Source: a bacterium (lineage in GTDB: Bacteria; Patescibacteriota; Saccharimonadia; Saccharimonadales; UBA4665). Taken from it: 50,622 nucleotides of DNA. The notes below the pieces were generated by a model. The model did not search any database. It saw only the letters and a list, made by a program, of their open reading frames with translations, and had not been told where the DNA came from. Both the position numbers and the translations under genes were made by a program. The stretch is from positions 1 through 50,622 of the forward strand of contig JAJYIP010000001.1 in assembly GCA_021790005.1 (NCBI GenBank), given 5' to 3'. Below are positions 41,022 to 50,095 of this stretch, piece after piece (position 1 is the stretch's first letter; each line of letters starts with the position of its first letter).

Positions 41022-42983
41022 ATGGCTACATTTAATTTGAAAAGTGACTACCAGCCGATGGGTGATCAACCGAATGCGATCACCCAGCTTAATGACGGAC
41101 TTATTAGCGGGCAAAAACACCAGACTTTGCTTGGTGCTACCGGCTCCGGCAAAACCTTCACTGTCAGTAATGTTATAGCCAAAACTGGCAAACCGACCCT
41201 GGTGTTAAGTCACAATAAGACTTTGGCAGCCCAGCTTTACTCAGAATTTAAACGTTTTTTTCCAGAAAATGCCGTTCATTACTTCGTCAGCTACTTTGAT
41301 TATTACCAGCCTGAGGCATACATTCCCCGTAGTGATACGTATATTGAAAAAGACAGCCAGATCAATGAGGAAATTGATCGTTTACGACACGCTGCTACCG
41401 ATGCGCTGTTAAGCCGCCGCGACGTAATAATCGTAGCTTCGGTCAGCTGTATTTACGGTATTGGTAGTGTGGAAGATTATAACGACTTGGCTGTATCGAT
41501 AAACGTCAAAGAGATTAGGCAACGGGATAAGTTTTTGCGGCATCTAACCGACATTCAGTACGAGCGTAACGACGTCGACTTTCATCGTGGATCTTTTAGG
41601 GTGCGTGGTGATGTGGTGGATGTCTTTCCGGCTGGCGAGGAAACATCTTACCGAATCGAGTTTTTTGGCGACGAAGTTGAGCGCATTAACCGGCTTAACC
41701 CACTTACCGGTGAGTTAACCGGTAGCCTTGAGTCATTAAAAATCTTCCCGAGCTCACATTACGTCACGCCACAAGAAAAGCTTAAACTGGCACTAGTAGA
41801 TATTGAAGCCGAATTAAGTGAGCGTTTGGCCTGGTTTCGCGCTAACGGCAAACTTTTAGAAGCTCAGCGACTCGAACAACGTACCCGTTTCGACATTGAA
41901 ATGATGGCGGAAACCGGTTTTGTTAAAGGTATCGAAAACTACAGTCGTTATCTGACAAATCGCGAACCGGGCGAACAACCGGCCACACTGTTGGATTATT
42001 TTCCTGATGATTTCTTAATGGTTATTGACGAGTCACACATGACGATTCCTCAGCTACGCGGCATGTATAACGGCGATCGGGCGCGCAAAGAATCGCTTGT
42101 GCAGTATGGTTTTCGTTTGCCCAGCGCACTGGATAACCGACCGCTTACATTCAGTGAGTTTGAAAAGCACGTTAACCAGGTGATTTATGTTTCGGCTACG
42201 CCGGCAGACTATGAACTCAGACTTAGTCCGCCGCCGGCCCAACAGGTTATCCGACCGACCGGCCTACTCGATCCAGTAATATCCGTTAAGCCGATTGAAG
42301 GTCAAATCGACGATCTAATCAATGAGATTCGTCTAACAATCGACAAATCGCAGCGGGTTTTAGTCACCACCTTAACTAAACGTATGGCCGAAGATTTGGC
42401 CGAATACCTGGCGGAACTGAATATTAAAGTCGCCTATTTGCACAGCGATATCGACACGCTTGAGCGGACTGACATCTTGCGAGACTTAAGACTGGGCGTT
42501 TTTGATGTATTAGTTGGTATCAATTTACTCAGAGAGGGACTAGACTTACCAGAAGTATCATTCGTGGCCATACTTGACGCTGACAAAGAAGGTTTTCTAC
42601 GCAGCGCACAGGCTTTAATTCAGATTACCGGCCGGGCCGCGCGCCATGTCGAGGGTCATGTCAGTATGTATGCGGATAAAATCACCGCCAGTATGAAGTT
42701 AGCTATTGACGAAACTAATCGGCGTCGCGAAATCCAGACGGAATATAACCTTCAAAATAACATAACTCCGCAATCGATTACCCGCGAAGTCGAAGCTAGG
42801 CTAAATCTCGGTGAAGATATGCCCAAACAAGACAAGATTGATCTTAAGAAAATACCAAAAGATGAATACGCCTATCTCGTCAAAGACTTATCGGCGCAAA
42901 TGGCACTGGCGGCCGCCAATCTACAATTCGAACAGGCAGCGGAGCTAAGAGACCTAATTAACGAAATTAAATCAAAACAATAA
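41022..42983 (+). CDS. uvrB: excinuclease ABC subunit B
   Basis: Damage-verifying helicase of nucleotide excision repair, 653 residues and complete. Walker A GATGSGKT is at 38-45, the DNA-clamping hairpin is in [20 protein letters not shown]-like VIDESH, helicase motifs [17 protein letters not shown] and [11 protein letters not shown], and a C-terminal UVR domain ([11 protein letters not shown]) for UvrA/UvrC contact. uvrA and uvrC are not in the window. Confidence 0.98.
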   Translation: MATFNLKSDYQPMGDQPNAITQLNDGLISGQKHQTLLGATGSGKTFTVSNVIAKTGKPTLVLSHNKTLAAQLYSEFKRFFPENAVHYFVSYFDYYQPEAYIPRSDTYIEKDSQINEEIDRLRHAATDALLSRRDVIIVASVSCIYGIGSVEDYNDLAVSINVKEIRQRDKFLRHLTDIQYERNDVDFHRGSFRVRGDVVDVFPAGEETSYRIEFFGDEVERINRLNPLTGELTGSLESLKIFPSSHYVTPQEKLKLALVDIEAELSERLAWFRANGKLLEAQRLEQRTRFDIEMMAETGFVKGIENYSRYLTNREPGEQPATLLDYFPDDFLMVIDESHMTIPQLRGMYNGDRARKESLVQYGFRLPSALDNRPLTFSEFEKHVNQVIYVSATPADYELRLSPPPAQQVIRPTGLLDPVISVKPIEGQIDDLINEIRLTIDKSQRVLVTTLTKRMAEDLAEYLAELNIKVAYLHSDIDTLERTDILRDLRLGVFDVLVGINLLREGLDLPEVSFVAILDADKEGFLRSAQALIQITGRAARHVEGHVSMYADKITASMKLAIDETNRRREIQTEYNLQNNITPQSITREVEARLNLGEDMPKQDKIDLKKIPKDEYAYLVKDLSAQMALAAANLQFEQAAELRDLINEIKSKQ

Positions 42984-42989
42984 ATAACA

Positions 42990-43328
42990 TTATTGATCGT
43001 CCTTGCCGTCACTAAAACGATTAAACAAGTTCAGTTTTATGGCTATGTCAAAATGTTTAGCTTTATATCTATTCCAGCCGTAACTGCCGGCAGCTATAAA
43101 CGAACCGGTGGCAATGCCTAAAATGCCTGCCGAGATGGTGCTTTCATTGTAGCTGGTCGGTGTGATCGCCATGTATTTAAGAGCCAATAAAAACACGTTG
43201 TTGATCATTGTGCCGTACAAAGCCCCTCTACCTATAGAGGTCTCCAAGGCTATTTTACGGTTAACGTTTTCGCCTATTGCATCAAGCAAAGGCTTAAACT
43301 CCGCACCATCCGGCTCACGTTCATGCAT
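42990..43328 (-). CDS. small membrane protein of unknown function, 112 aa
   Basis: Charged N-terminus (MHEREPDG), then two likely membrane segments, TMINNVFLLALKYMAIT (about 35-52) and ISAGILGIATGSFIAAGSYGW (about 66-86), and a basic, soluble tail ending in DGKDDQ. Family not recognised. On the minus strand TATAAT lies 15 nt before the ATG. Its stop is 6 bp from the uvrB stop. Confidence 0.65.
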   Translation of the reverse strand: MHEREPDGAEFKPLLDAIGENVNRKIALETSIGRGALYGTMINNVFLLALKYMAITPTSYNESTISAGILGIATGSFIAAGSYGWNRYKAKHFDIAIKLNLFNRFSDGKDDQ

Positions 43329-43375
43329 AATTTATGAGATTACATTATAAACTATCTGTAAAATATCCAAACTAC

Positions 43376-43384
43376 TGATACAAT
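43376..43384 (+). promoter_or_regulatory. extended -10 promoter of the gatCAB operon
   Basis: TGA-TACAAT ends 11 nt before the gatC ATG at 43396. There is no Shine-Dalgarno, so initiation is predicted to be almost leaderless. Confidence 0.55.
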
Positions 43385-43395
43385 AGGATTTAATT

Positions 43396-43689
43396 ATGGC
43401 AAAACTTTCTAGAGATGATGTGCTCAAATTGGCCCGGTTAGCCCGGCTCGAATTAAGTGATGCTGAAATCGAGGAATACCAAGACGAGTTAAGCCAAATA
43501 CTGGATTATGTTCAGCAACTACAGCAAGTGGATACTGCCGGACTAAAACCAACTAACCAGGTGACCGGTCTAGTGAATGTTATGCGTGATGACGAGATTA
43601 CGGACTACGGTTATGCACCCCGCCAACTACTGGATAATGTCGCAGAGGTAGAAGCTGATCAAATCAAAGTTAAAAGGATGGTTGAATAG
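43396..43689 (+). CDS. gatC: Asp/Glu-tRNA amidotransferase subunit C
   Basis: 97 residues. GatC wraps and stabilises GatA in the amidotransferase that converts Glu-tRNA-Gln to Gln-tRNA-Gln. LARLARLELSDAEIEEYQDELSQIL is distributed over residues 12-36 and the C-terminal NVMRDDE and NVAEVEADQIKVKRMVE match the family. It is the first gene of the operon, followed after 2 bp by gatA. Confidence 0.96.
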   Translation: MAKLSRDDVLKLARLARLELSDAEIEEYQDELSQILDYVQQLQQVDTAGLKPTNQVTGLVNVMRDDEITDYGYAPRQLLDNVAEVEADQIKVKRMVE

Positions 43690-43691
43690 GT

Positions 43692-45119
43692 ATGTCTTGG
43701 GAGCCGATTGATGAGTTGGTAACGGCTGTAAAAGCAGGACGGATTAGTGCAGTGGAATTGGTTGAGCGATCACTTAAAGCGATCGACGAGAATCAAAGTT
43801 ATCACGCTATTATTAGTGTTTTAAAGGACAACGCTCTGACTCGGGCAAGGCAAATCGATCAGGCAGTAAAGAACGGAGAAGATCTGGGTGTTTTAGCTGG
43901 TGTTCCTTTCATTGCCAAGGATAATTTTTTAGTCTACGGAAGCGATACGACCGCCGCCAGTAATATTCTGAGAGGCTTTGCAGCACCCTATCAGTCAAGT
44001 GCCATTAACCGTTTGGAGGCGGCCGGTGCAATCTGCGTTGCTAAAGCTAATCTGGACGCCTTTGCTCATGGTGCCAGTACGGAAAACAGCGATTTTTTTG
44101 TTACGTTTAATCCGCATGACAAAACGCGCGTACCGGGTGGTTCATCGGGAGGGTCGGCCGCAGCCGTAGCGCTAGGAATGGCACCTTTTGCACTTGGTAC
44201 GGATACTGGTGGTTCAATTCGTCAACCAGCCAGCTTTTGTGGTGTATTTGGACTCAAGCCGACCTATGGACTGGTTAGCCGCAGCGGTGTTGTGGCTATG
44301 GGCAGTAGCTTAGATTGCATTGGTCCGCTGACTAACTCTGCCAAGGATGCCGCTATCGTGCTTGATGTCATAAGCGGTCGTGACAAACTTGATGCTACGA
44401 CCATAGACAAAGATACTGCAGGCTATGCTAACACGGAAGCCTCATTACTGAAGGGCATTAAGATTGGCGTAGTGAAAGAATATATGGGTGATGGTGTTAA
44501 CGACGAGGTTAAATTAAGCATTAAACGCACTATCGACTCTCTGGCTGAGCGTGGCGCGGACATCATCGAGATCAGCTTACCGTCATTACCGCTTGCCTTA
44601 GCTTGTTATTACATTATTGCTCCCGCTGAAGTCAGTTCCAATCTCAGTCGTTATGATGGCGTTAGGTATGGGTATCGTGACACAGAGGCTCCAGATTTGT
44701 TTGATAGCTATACCAAGTCCAGGGGTCATGGCTTTGGCAAAGAAGCTAAACGCCGCATCATGATCGGTACCTACGTTCTCAGTAGCGGTTACTATGATGC
44801 TTACTATAAAAAAGCCCAGACGGTCAGGACTAAGTTAATCAATGAATTTAGCGCTGCCTTTGACGCAGTGGATTATCTAGCTGGTCCGGTATTTCCGACT
44901 ACAGCCTTCAAGATTGGCGAAAACGTTAAAAATCCTCTGGCCATGTATTTGTCCGATGTTATGACTGTCGCTGCCAATCTGGCTGGCGTGCCATCACTAA
45001 GTTTGCCTATTGCTCAAGACTCGCATAATCTACCGATTGGATTACAACTTATGGCGCCTCAACAACGGGACCGTGAACTGTTAGGTTTAGCGATGGCGGT
45101 AGAGGAGCTTGTCAAGTGA
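43692..45119 (+). CDS. gatA: Asp/Glu-tRNA amidotransferase subunit A
   Basis: 475 residues, amidase-signature glutaminase subunit. The catalytic Ser-cisSer-Lys set is intact: K76 in FIAKDN, S151 in PGGSSGGS and S175 in DTGGSIRQP. These are offset by three from the well-studied staphylococcal enzyme. It releases ammonia from glutamine and channels it to GatB. The stop TGA overlaps the GTG start of the next gene. Confidence 0.98.
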   Translation: MSWEPIDELVTAVKAGRISAVELVERSLKAIDENQSYHAIISVLKDNALTRARQIDQAVKNGEDLGVLAGVPFIAKDNFLVYGSDTTAASNILRGFAAPYQSSAINRLEAAGAICVAKANLDAFAHGASTENSDFFVTFNPHDKTRVPGGSSGGSAAAVALGMAPFALGTDTGGSIRQPASFCGVFGLKPTYGLVSRSGVVAMGSSLDCIGPLTNSAKDAAIVLDVISGRDKLDATTIDKDTAGYANTEASLLKGIKIGVVKEYMGDGVNDEVKLSIKRTIDSLAERGADIIEISLPSLPLALACYYIIAPAEVSSNLSRYDGVRYGYRDTEAPDLFDSYTKSRGHGFGKEAKRRIMIGTYVLSSGYYDAYYKKAQTVRTKLINEFSAAFDAVDYLAGPVFPTTAFKIGENVKNPLAMYLSDVMTVAANLAGVPSLSLPIAQDSHNLPIGLQLMAPQQRDRELLGLAMAVEELVK

Positions 45120-45541
45120 ACATATCCAAACACATCATCGCTTACGCAGCCTTAGGGTTAGCACTAACATTAATTTTAATTGCCTTAGGCATAATCTTGG
45201 CGGCTAAACGTAAAAAACGCGGTATTGCAGAACGCTGGAAAGAAAACCAAAGATTACTGGTAGATAAAAAGACCTGGCAGGATGCAGTTATAGGTGCCGA
45301 TAGACTGCTGGATGAAGTGTTGAAAAAGCGCCACTTTAAGGGTAAAACTACCGGCGAACGACTGGTCGCAGCCCAGCATGCCTTAAGCATGAATGATGCG
45401 GTTTGGTTCGGTCATAAACTTAAGAACCGTATCGTCGACAATAAAGAGTCGGTCTCGAAAGCCGAGGTCAAAAAAGCTTTGCTTGGTTTTTGGCAGGCGA
45501 TGAAAGATCTGGGGGAGTTTAATAAAAATGACGAAAAATAA
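45116..45541 (+). CDS. membrane protein embedded between gatA and gatB
   Basis: 141 residues from GTG 45116, overlapping gatA by 4 bp and gatB by 14 bp. One membrane helix lies at residues 10-30, followed by a basic stop-transfer sequence (KRKKRG). The cytosolic domain is helical and has AVIGADRLLDEVL, TTGERL, then AVWFGHKLKNRIVDN and ALLGFWQAMKDLG. This order (AD-LLD-L, G-RL, W-HKLRN-I, W/Y-A-DLG) resembles a small family I recall from Patescibacteria and loosely HEPN-type helical proteins. The function is unknown. The coupling suggests an amount tied to GatCAB. Confidence 0.7.
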   Translation: MNISKHIIAYAALGLALTLILIALGIILAAKRKKRGIAERWKENQRLLVDKKTWQDAVIGADRLLDEVLKKRHFKGKTTGERLVAAQHALSMNDAVWFGHKLKNRIVDNKESVSKAEVKKALLGFWQAMKDLGEFNKNDEK

Positions 45542-46982
45542 GTATGTCGCTACTATCGGTATTGAGTGTCACGTTCAACTAAAGACTAACTCTAAGTTGT
45601 TTTCAGGAGCGGGTAACGACGCCCGAGAAGCTGAGCCCAACACGCTCGTTAATCACATTGATTTTGGATTGCCGGGAGCCTTACCGGTATTTAACCGACA
45701 AGCCTTAGTGCTGGCTTCCCGCGCCGCGCTGGCATTAAAAACTAAACCCCAAAAATTCTCAACTTTTGATAGAAAACATTATTTTTACCCTGATCTACCA
45801 ATGGGCTACCAGATAACTCAGTACGACCAGCCGATCATTCTGGGCGGTAAAGTCGATTACATGTTAAACGGTGAAAACAAGACGGTTGGCATTACTAGAG
45901 CACATCTGGAATCTGATGCCGGCAAAAGCACTCATCCTGCCGGTAAAGACTACTCTTTAGTTGATCTTAACCGTGCTGGTACTCCTTTACTGGAGATAGT
46001 TAGCGAACCGGACATGCATTCATCAGCCGAAGCTAAAGCCTATGCTAAAGAGCTTTACTTATTAATGCGTTACGCTGACGTAACCGCTGGAGATCTCTAT
46101 CACGGTAATATGCGTTTTGATGTCAATGTCAGTGTTAGTCAAGACAATACTTTAGGTACCAGATCCGAAACTAAGAATTTGAATAGTTTTCGCTCGATTG
46201 AAAAAGCTATCGATTATGAGATTAAACGTCAAATCGAGGTAATTGAAAGCGGTAAGAGTGTCGTGCAGGAAACCCGTGGTTGGAATGAAGCTAAAAGTCG
46301 GACTATTTCCCAACGCAGTAAAGAAAATGCCGATGACTACCGCTATATGCCTGATCCGGATTTACCTCCGCTCGTCATTGACGATGACTACATTGCTAAA
46401 ATTTCTCTGGCTATGCCCAGTTTGCCGGATGAATTAAGAACTAAATTGGCTAAAATCGGTTTGGATAAAGCTCAAATTGAAACCCTGATTGATGCTAATG
46501 TAGAGATTAGTCAGGCCGGTTATTTGGACTTGTTGGACTCATTCGCTAAAGACAGCGAAACTGTAAAAACCTTAGCTAACTGGTTAGTGAACGTGGATAT
46601 TCCCCTATTTAAAGACAAAGCGGCCAATGCGGCGCGGGATCGCCAAAAACTATACAGTGCGGCCATTGCCATGTTGAAGGCGGCCAAACTTAGCTCGACA
46701 AATGCCAAAGAGCTTATTCAACGCTGTCTTACTATGGGAAAATTGCCGCAAGATATTGAAAGCTATGCTGAGACTAGTGGACTATTGCAGCAGTCGGACA
46801 GTTATGAGCTTAGCAAAGTCATCGACGAAGTTATTGCAGCTAATCCCAAAGCTGTTAACGACGTCGTGAACGGAGAGCTTAAAGTGATTGGTTTTCTTCT
46901 TGGCCAAGTCATGGCCAAGACTAAAGGTCGAGCCAACCCCGGTCTGGCTAAACAGATTATGGAGTCCAAGCTGATTAACTAG
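45528..46982 (+). CDS. gatB: Asp/Glu-tRNA amidotransferase subunit B
   Basis: 484 residues. GatB binds the mischarged tRNA and amidates it. The cradle domain shows IGIECHVQL, DRKHYFYPDLPMGYQITQ and GTPLLEIVSEPD, then RFDVNVSVS; the C-terminal helical and YqeY-like tail ends in GRANPGLAKQIM. It is complete. Together with the tRNA-Gln(CUG) at 15399 it indicates indirect Gln-tRNA synthesis; whether tRNA-Asn is also served cannot be told. Confidence 0.98.
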   Translation: MTKNKYVATIGIECHVQLKTNSKLFSGAGNDAREAEPNTLVNHIDFGLPGALPVFNRQALVLASRAALALKTKPQKFSTFDRKHYFYPDLPMGYQITQYDQPIILGGKVDYMLNGENKTVGITRAHLESDAGKSTHPAGKDYSLVDLNRAGTPLLEIVSEPDMHSSAEAKAYAKELYLLMRYADVTAGDLYHGNMRFDVNVSVSQDNTLGTRSETKNLNSFRSIEKAIDYEIKRQIEVIESGKSVVQETRGWNEAKSRTISQRSKENADDYRYMPDPDLPPLVIDDDYIAKISLAMPSLPDELRTKLAKIGLDKAQIETLIDANVEISQAGYLDLLDSFAKDSETVKTLANWLVNVDIPLFKDKAANAARDRQKLYSAAIAMLKAAKLSSTNAKELIQRCLTMGKLPQDIESYAETSGLLQQSDSYELSKVIDEVIAANPKAVNDVVNGELKVIGFLLGQVMAKTKGRANPGLAKQIMESKLIN

Positions 46983-47064
46983 ACGGCTTGGTAACATAAT
47001 GCTAAAGCTTGCTTACAGTAATAATAGTTAACATTAATCTAGTTAAACTAAAGGATTAATAAGC

Positions 47065-48249
47065 ATGAAAATACTAATACTAGGAGGCGACGGTTTTTGT
47101 GGTTGGCCGACATCGTTATATTTGTCCAAAGTCGGCCATGAAGTTGTGATCGCGGATAATCTGTCACGCCGACAGATTGATGTCCTGTTGGCAGTCGAGT
47201 CTCTGACGCCAATTGCTTCAATTGATGAACGGCTAGCCAGCTGGAAAAAACAGACAAATAAATCTATAAGTTACGTCGAACTGGACGTCGCGCAAGAATA
47301 CGACAAACTACTGGAGGTTATAAAAAACGTCAAACCTGATGCCGTGGTCCATTTTGCCGAACAAAGGTCGGCACCCTATTCTATGAAATCACCGAAGACT
47401 AAACGCTACACGGTGGACAATAACGTCAATGCGACCCATAACCTGATGTGCGCGCTGGTGGAGTCGGGTAGTGATGCGCACGTTGTACATCTTGGTTCGA
47501 TGGGAGTTTACGGTTATGGCTGGTCTGGATCGGCACCTATTCCTGAAGGCTATCTGCCAGTTACAATCGATACTCCGGACGGTAGCCTAGTTAGAGAAAT
47601 ACTGCATCCTGCCAATCCCGGCTCGGTCTACCACTTAACCAAGACGCTTGATCAGTTAATGTTTGCTTTTTATGCTAAAAATGACCAACTGAGGGTGACA
47701 GACTTACACCAAGGTATTGTCTGGGGTACCCAAACCAGCGAAACTCTGCTCGACGAAGCTTTAATTAACCGTTTTGACTACGATGGCGATTACGGTACGG
47801 TACTTAACCGATTTTTGATGGAAGCGGCTATTAAACGTCCTCTAAGCGTGCATGGCAGCGGTGGGCAAACCCGGGCTTTTATTCATATTAAAGATAGCGT
47901 GAGATGCATCGAGATTGCCCTAAATAACCCGCCAAAAAAAGGTGACAAGCCGAAAATATTCAACCAAATGACTGAAACCTATACGGTAAAGGAATTAGCC
48001 GAACTTATCGCTAAGTTAACTGGCGCTAAGATCGAGTACGTCACTAATCCGAGGAAAGAAGACGACCAAAACGACCTGGTGGTTGAAAACCAGCAGTTTC
48101 TGGCCTTGGGTCTTAGTCCCACTACGCTCAGTGACGGTTTATTGGTGGAAATCGAACAGATCGCCAAAAAGTATGCCAAGCGCATCGACCAGTCTAAAAT
48201 ACCGGCTAAATCAACCTGGAACAGGACTATAAAGCTGACTAAACAATAG
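47065..48249 (+). CDS. UDP-sulfoquinovose synthase-like NAD-dependent epimerase (SQD1 family)
   Basis: 394 residues of the extended short-chain dehydrogenase family. Several stretches match SQD1/SqdB closely: GGDGFCGWPTSLYLSKVGHEV, SLTPIASIDERLASWK, VVHFAEQRSAPYSM, and GGQTRAFIHIKDSVRC (each read from the sequence in separate parts). The catalytic Y189-HLTK193 is present. The position of the SQD1 Thr in LGTMGEYG is S145 here, and the following Glu is V148. SQD1 adds sulfite to UDP-glucose to make the sulfolipid head group. No glycosyltransferase partner lies beside it. AAAGGA precedes the ATG. Confidence 0.85.
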   Translation: MKILILGGDGFCGWPTSLYLSKVGHEVVIADNLSRRQIDVLLAVESLTPIASIDERLASWKKQTNKSISYVELDVAQEYDKLLEVIKNVKPDAVVHFAEQRSAPYSMKSPKTKRYTVDNNVNATHNLMCALVESGSDAHVVHLGSMGVYGYGWSGSAPIPEGYLPVTIDTPDGSLVREILHPANPGSVYHLTKTLDQLMFAFYAKNDQLRVTDLHQGIVWGTQTSETLLDEALINRFDYDGDYGTVLNRFLMEAAIKRPLSVHGSGGQTRAFIHIKDSVRCIEIALNNPPKKGDKPKIFNQMTETYTVKELAELIAKLTGAKIEYVTNPRKEDDQNDLVVENQQFLALGLSPTTLSDGLLVEIEQIAKKYAKRIDQSKIPAKSTWNRTIKLTKQ

Positions 48250-49726
48250 AACGCTCAGCTAGTTCGGCTTGCATTGAATTCATTGGGTCGAACTTGCCTT
48301 TAAAAACTATATCTAGCATTCGAGGATTGTTTTTGTATTGCTTCCAGAAATCGATGGCCAGTAGTTTGCCTTTTAAGTACGCTAAATCCTTGTTGTACGT
48401 CAATACTCGATTCTTTGTGCGTGGCATATTGGTTGGTGTGCCTCTTAAAATTCGCGTTACGGCGGTATAGGCTGAAGTTTTTGCCTTGGTAATCATGGCT
48501 TCGTATAAGTCCGGTCCGGGGGCAGCCATTAAAGCTTGAACGCGCCACAGTGTTTCGTATGTTTTTCGAAAGTCCAGTCCGTTATAAACCAGCCCAATCG
48601 CCAGATATTTGTTGAGAAAATTGGCATCCCATTTGGTCGTGTCGCTGGCAACGGCGGCTTCGCATAAACTGGCAAAACCTTCTTCAAAAGTCAGATAATC
48701 GCTTTGCTCGTTGTCCTTAGCTTCGGTATACAAGCCGCTTCCTAAAACAGCTAAGTTCGAACTTGAGCCGTAAATTGCTCGTCCGGCATGAACTATATAC
48801 TCGTGTACTATCTTTGAAAACATGGCTTCAGGCGTTTTAAGACTAGCGCGTCTCATGCCCACTATAACGGCCATTTTGGGAGTATCCCAGGCCAGGCTGG
48901 AACTATTAGGGTTCGTAATTATCTCAACGCCGGACAAGTTTAAGGGGTCTTTAAGTTCATGGACTTTTTGGAATAAATAGGCCATATCGGACGTGCTAAA
49001 GGCGCGTTCTGCCTCCGGTCTTTGATCGACTACCTGGTCTTTATATTCTTTGATCAGATTAAAAATGTCTTGATGTTCGGCATATAACCGTTCTTTAAGA
49101 TAACCGAGTAGATCTTCCGGTATTGTTGGTAAACTTTCCGGACCATCAGAACTTAAGGGGGGTAACTCGATTGTGCTATCGACTAACTGAATGTCGATGC
49201 CATGTTTCAGATCGTTAAGTAACGTCTGGCCTAAAGAGGAATAAGTCCTGGCCTCGATATTATGATAAATTTCATTCACAACGGCATTGAGTATTGGTTT
49301 TTCTGGTTGGCCGTACAGCTGTTCGTTTAACTCCTGAGTGGACGAGACCGCTTGGTCAAGTTGTTCGTCCGACATTGAATCATATAAACGCACCAGATGT
49401 TCGCTGCTAAGCAACCAATACATTTCTGCCATTCTATAAGCCGCGCTATCCCAGACCGCCGAGCTTATGGTTGCATCTTCCTGCCTGGCGGCAAGGTCTA
49501 ATATGTCGTTCAAATTACTGATGCCAGTGCGGAGTTCTGCGGGTTTTAATAAAGGGTAATCAAATTCCGGATTCATTGTCCGGTCATTTATAAAAGCCTC
49601 ACGCTCGGCATCTCTTACGCTAGCCTTACCGGCAAGCTTTTCGTAAGCCTGAAAGCCTAATTCGGGTGTAGCTCTCGGGTTCAGAGCCTCTTTAAGCGAA
49701 ATTAGTTGGGGATCAATCTCAGTCAT
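48239..49726 (-). CDS. putative zinc metallopeptidase, DUF1704/MATCAP-like
   Basis: 495 residues, cytosolic, no signal. Residues 308-313 are HEYIVH, an HExxxH motif, followed by R316, GLY at 331-333 and LTFEEGFASL with E348/E349. The spacing HExxxH...R...GL...TEEGLA is that of DUF1704, the family including the vertebrate microtubule tyrosine carboxypeptidase MATCAP. A plausible metal site is H308, H313 and E348 or E349. The N-terminal 250 residues are helical. Its substrate in a bacterium is unknown. The 3' end overlaps the SQD1-like gene by 11 bp. Confidence 0.75.
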   Translation of the reverse strand: MTEIDPQLISLKEALNPRATPELGFQAYEKLAGKASVRDAEREAFINDRTMNPEFDYPLLKPAELRTGISNLNDILDLAARQEDATISSAVWDSAAYRMAEMYWLLSSEHLVRLYDSMSDEQLDQAVSSTQELNEQLYGQPEKPILNAVVNEIYHNIEARTYSSLGQTLLNDLKHGIDIQLVDSTIELPPLSSDGPESLPTIPEDLLGYLKERLYAEHQDIFNLIKEYKDQVVDQRPEAERAFSTSDMAYLFQKVHELKDPLNLSGVEIITNPNSSSLAWDTPKMAVIVGMRRASLKTPEAMFSKIVHEYIVHAGRAIYGSSSNLAVLGSGLYTEAKDNEQSDYLTFEEGFASLCEAAVASDTTKWDANFLNKYLAIGLVYNGLDFRKTYETLWRVQALMAAPGPDLYEAMITKAKTSAYTAVTRILRGTPTNMPRTKNRVLTYNKDLAYLKGKLLAIDFWKQYKNNPRMLDIVFKGKFDPMNSMQAELAERSIV

Positions 49727-49736
49727 TTACCGCAGT

Positions 49737-49745
49737 AGTATACCA
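49737..49745 (-). promoter_or_regulatory. extended -10 promoter of the metallopeptidase gene, leaderless type
   Basis: Minus strand TGG-TATACT, ending 10 nt before the ATG at 49726. Confidence 0.6.
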
Positions 49746-49847
49746 CAAACACGACAAAAAACCAAAGACATTGCAGTATAGTCTTACAATCTAATCTAAG
49801 CATTTTTTTATTAACATAAATAGTCAATTATGTTGTAGAGTTAAGTC

Positions 49848-50093
49848 ATGCAACTATTCGATCGGATAGTCTTAGATATAGCCGCAATTATCTTTAGTCT
49901 GTTTTTTGTGTTTGCCACGGGTTTAATCATATACGTTTGGATAACCTATCGACGTTTGGTTAAAAGAGCCACTATGGCAATTGACAGCGTCGAATCTGTC
50001 AGTCGGATGATTAAAGAAGTCGGTTCGAAATCGTCTCTCAAAACTGTCGCTAAAATATTAAAGTACATCTTCATGTCTAGCAGAAAGAATTAG
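49848..50093 (+). CDS. small membrane protein of unknown function, 81 aa
   Basis: One membrane helix at about residues 8-31 (LDIAAIIFSLFFVFATGLIIYVW in parts) is followed by a basic juxtamembrane region RRLVKRA and an amphipathic, Lys/Ser-rich tail. The family is not recognised. Its stop is 2 bp before the YtxH-like gene, so the two likely form an operon and may act together at the membrane. Confidence 0.65.
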   Translation: MQLFDRIVLDIAAIIFSLFFVFATGLIIYVWITYRRLVKRATMAIDSVESVSRMIKEVGSKSSLKTVAKILKYIFMSSRKN

Positions 50094-50095
50094 CT

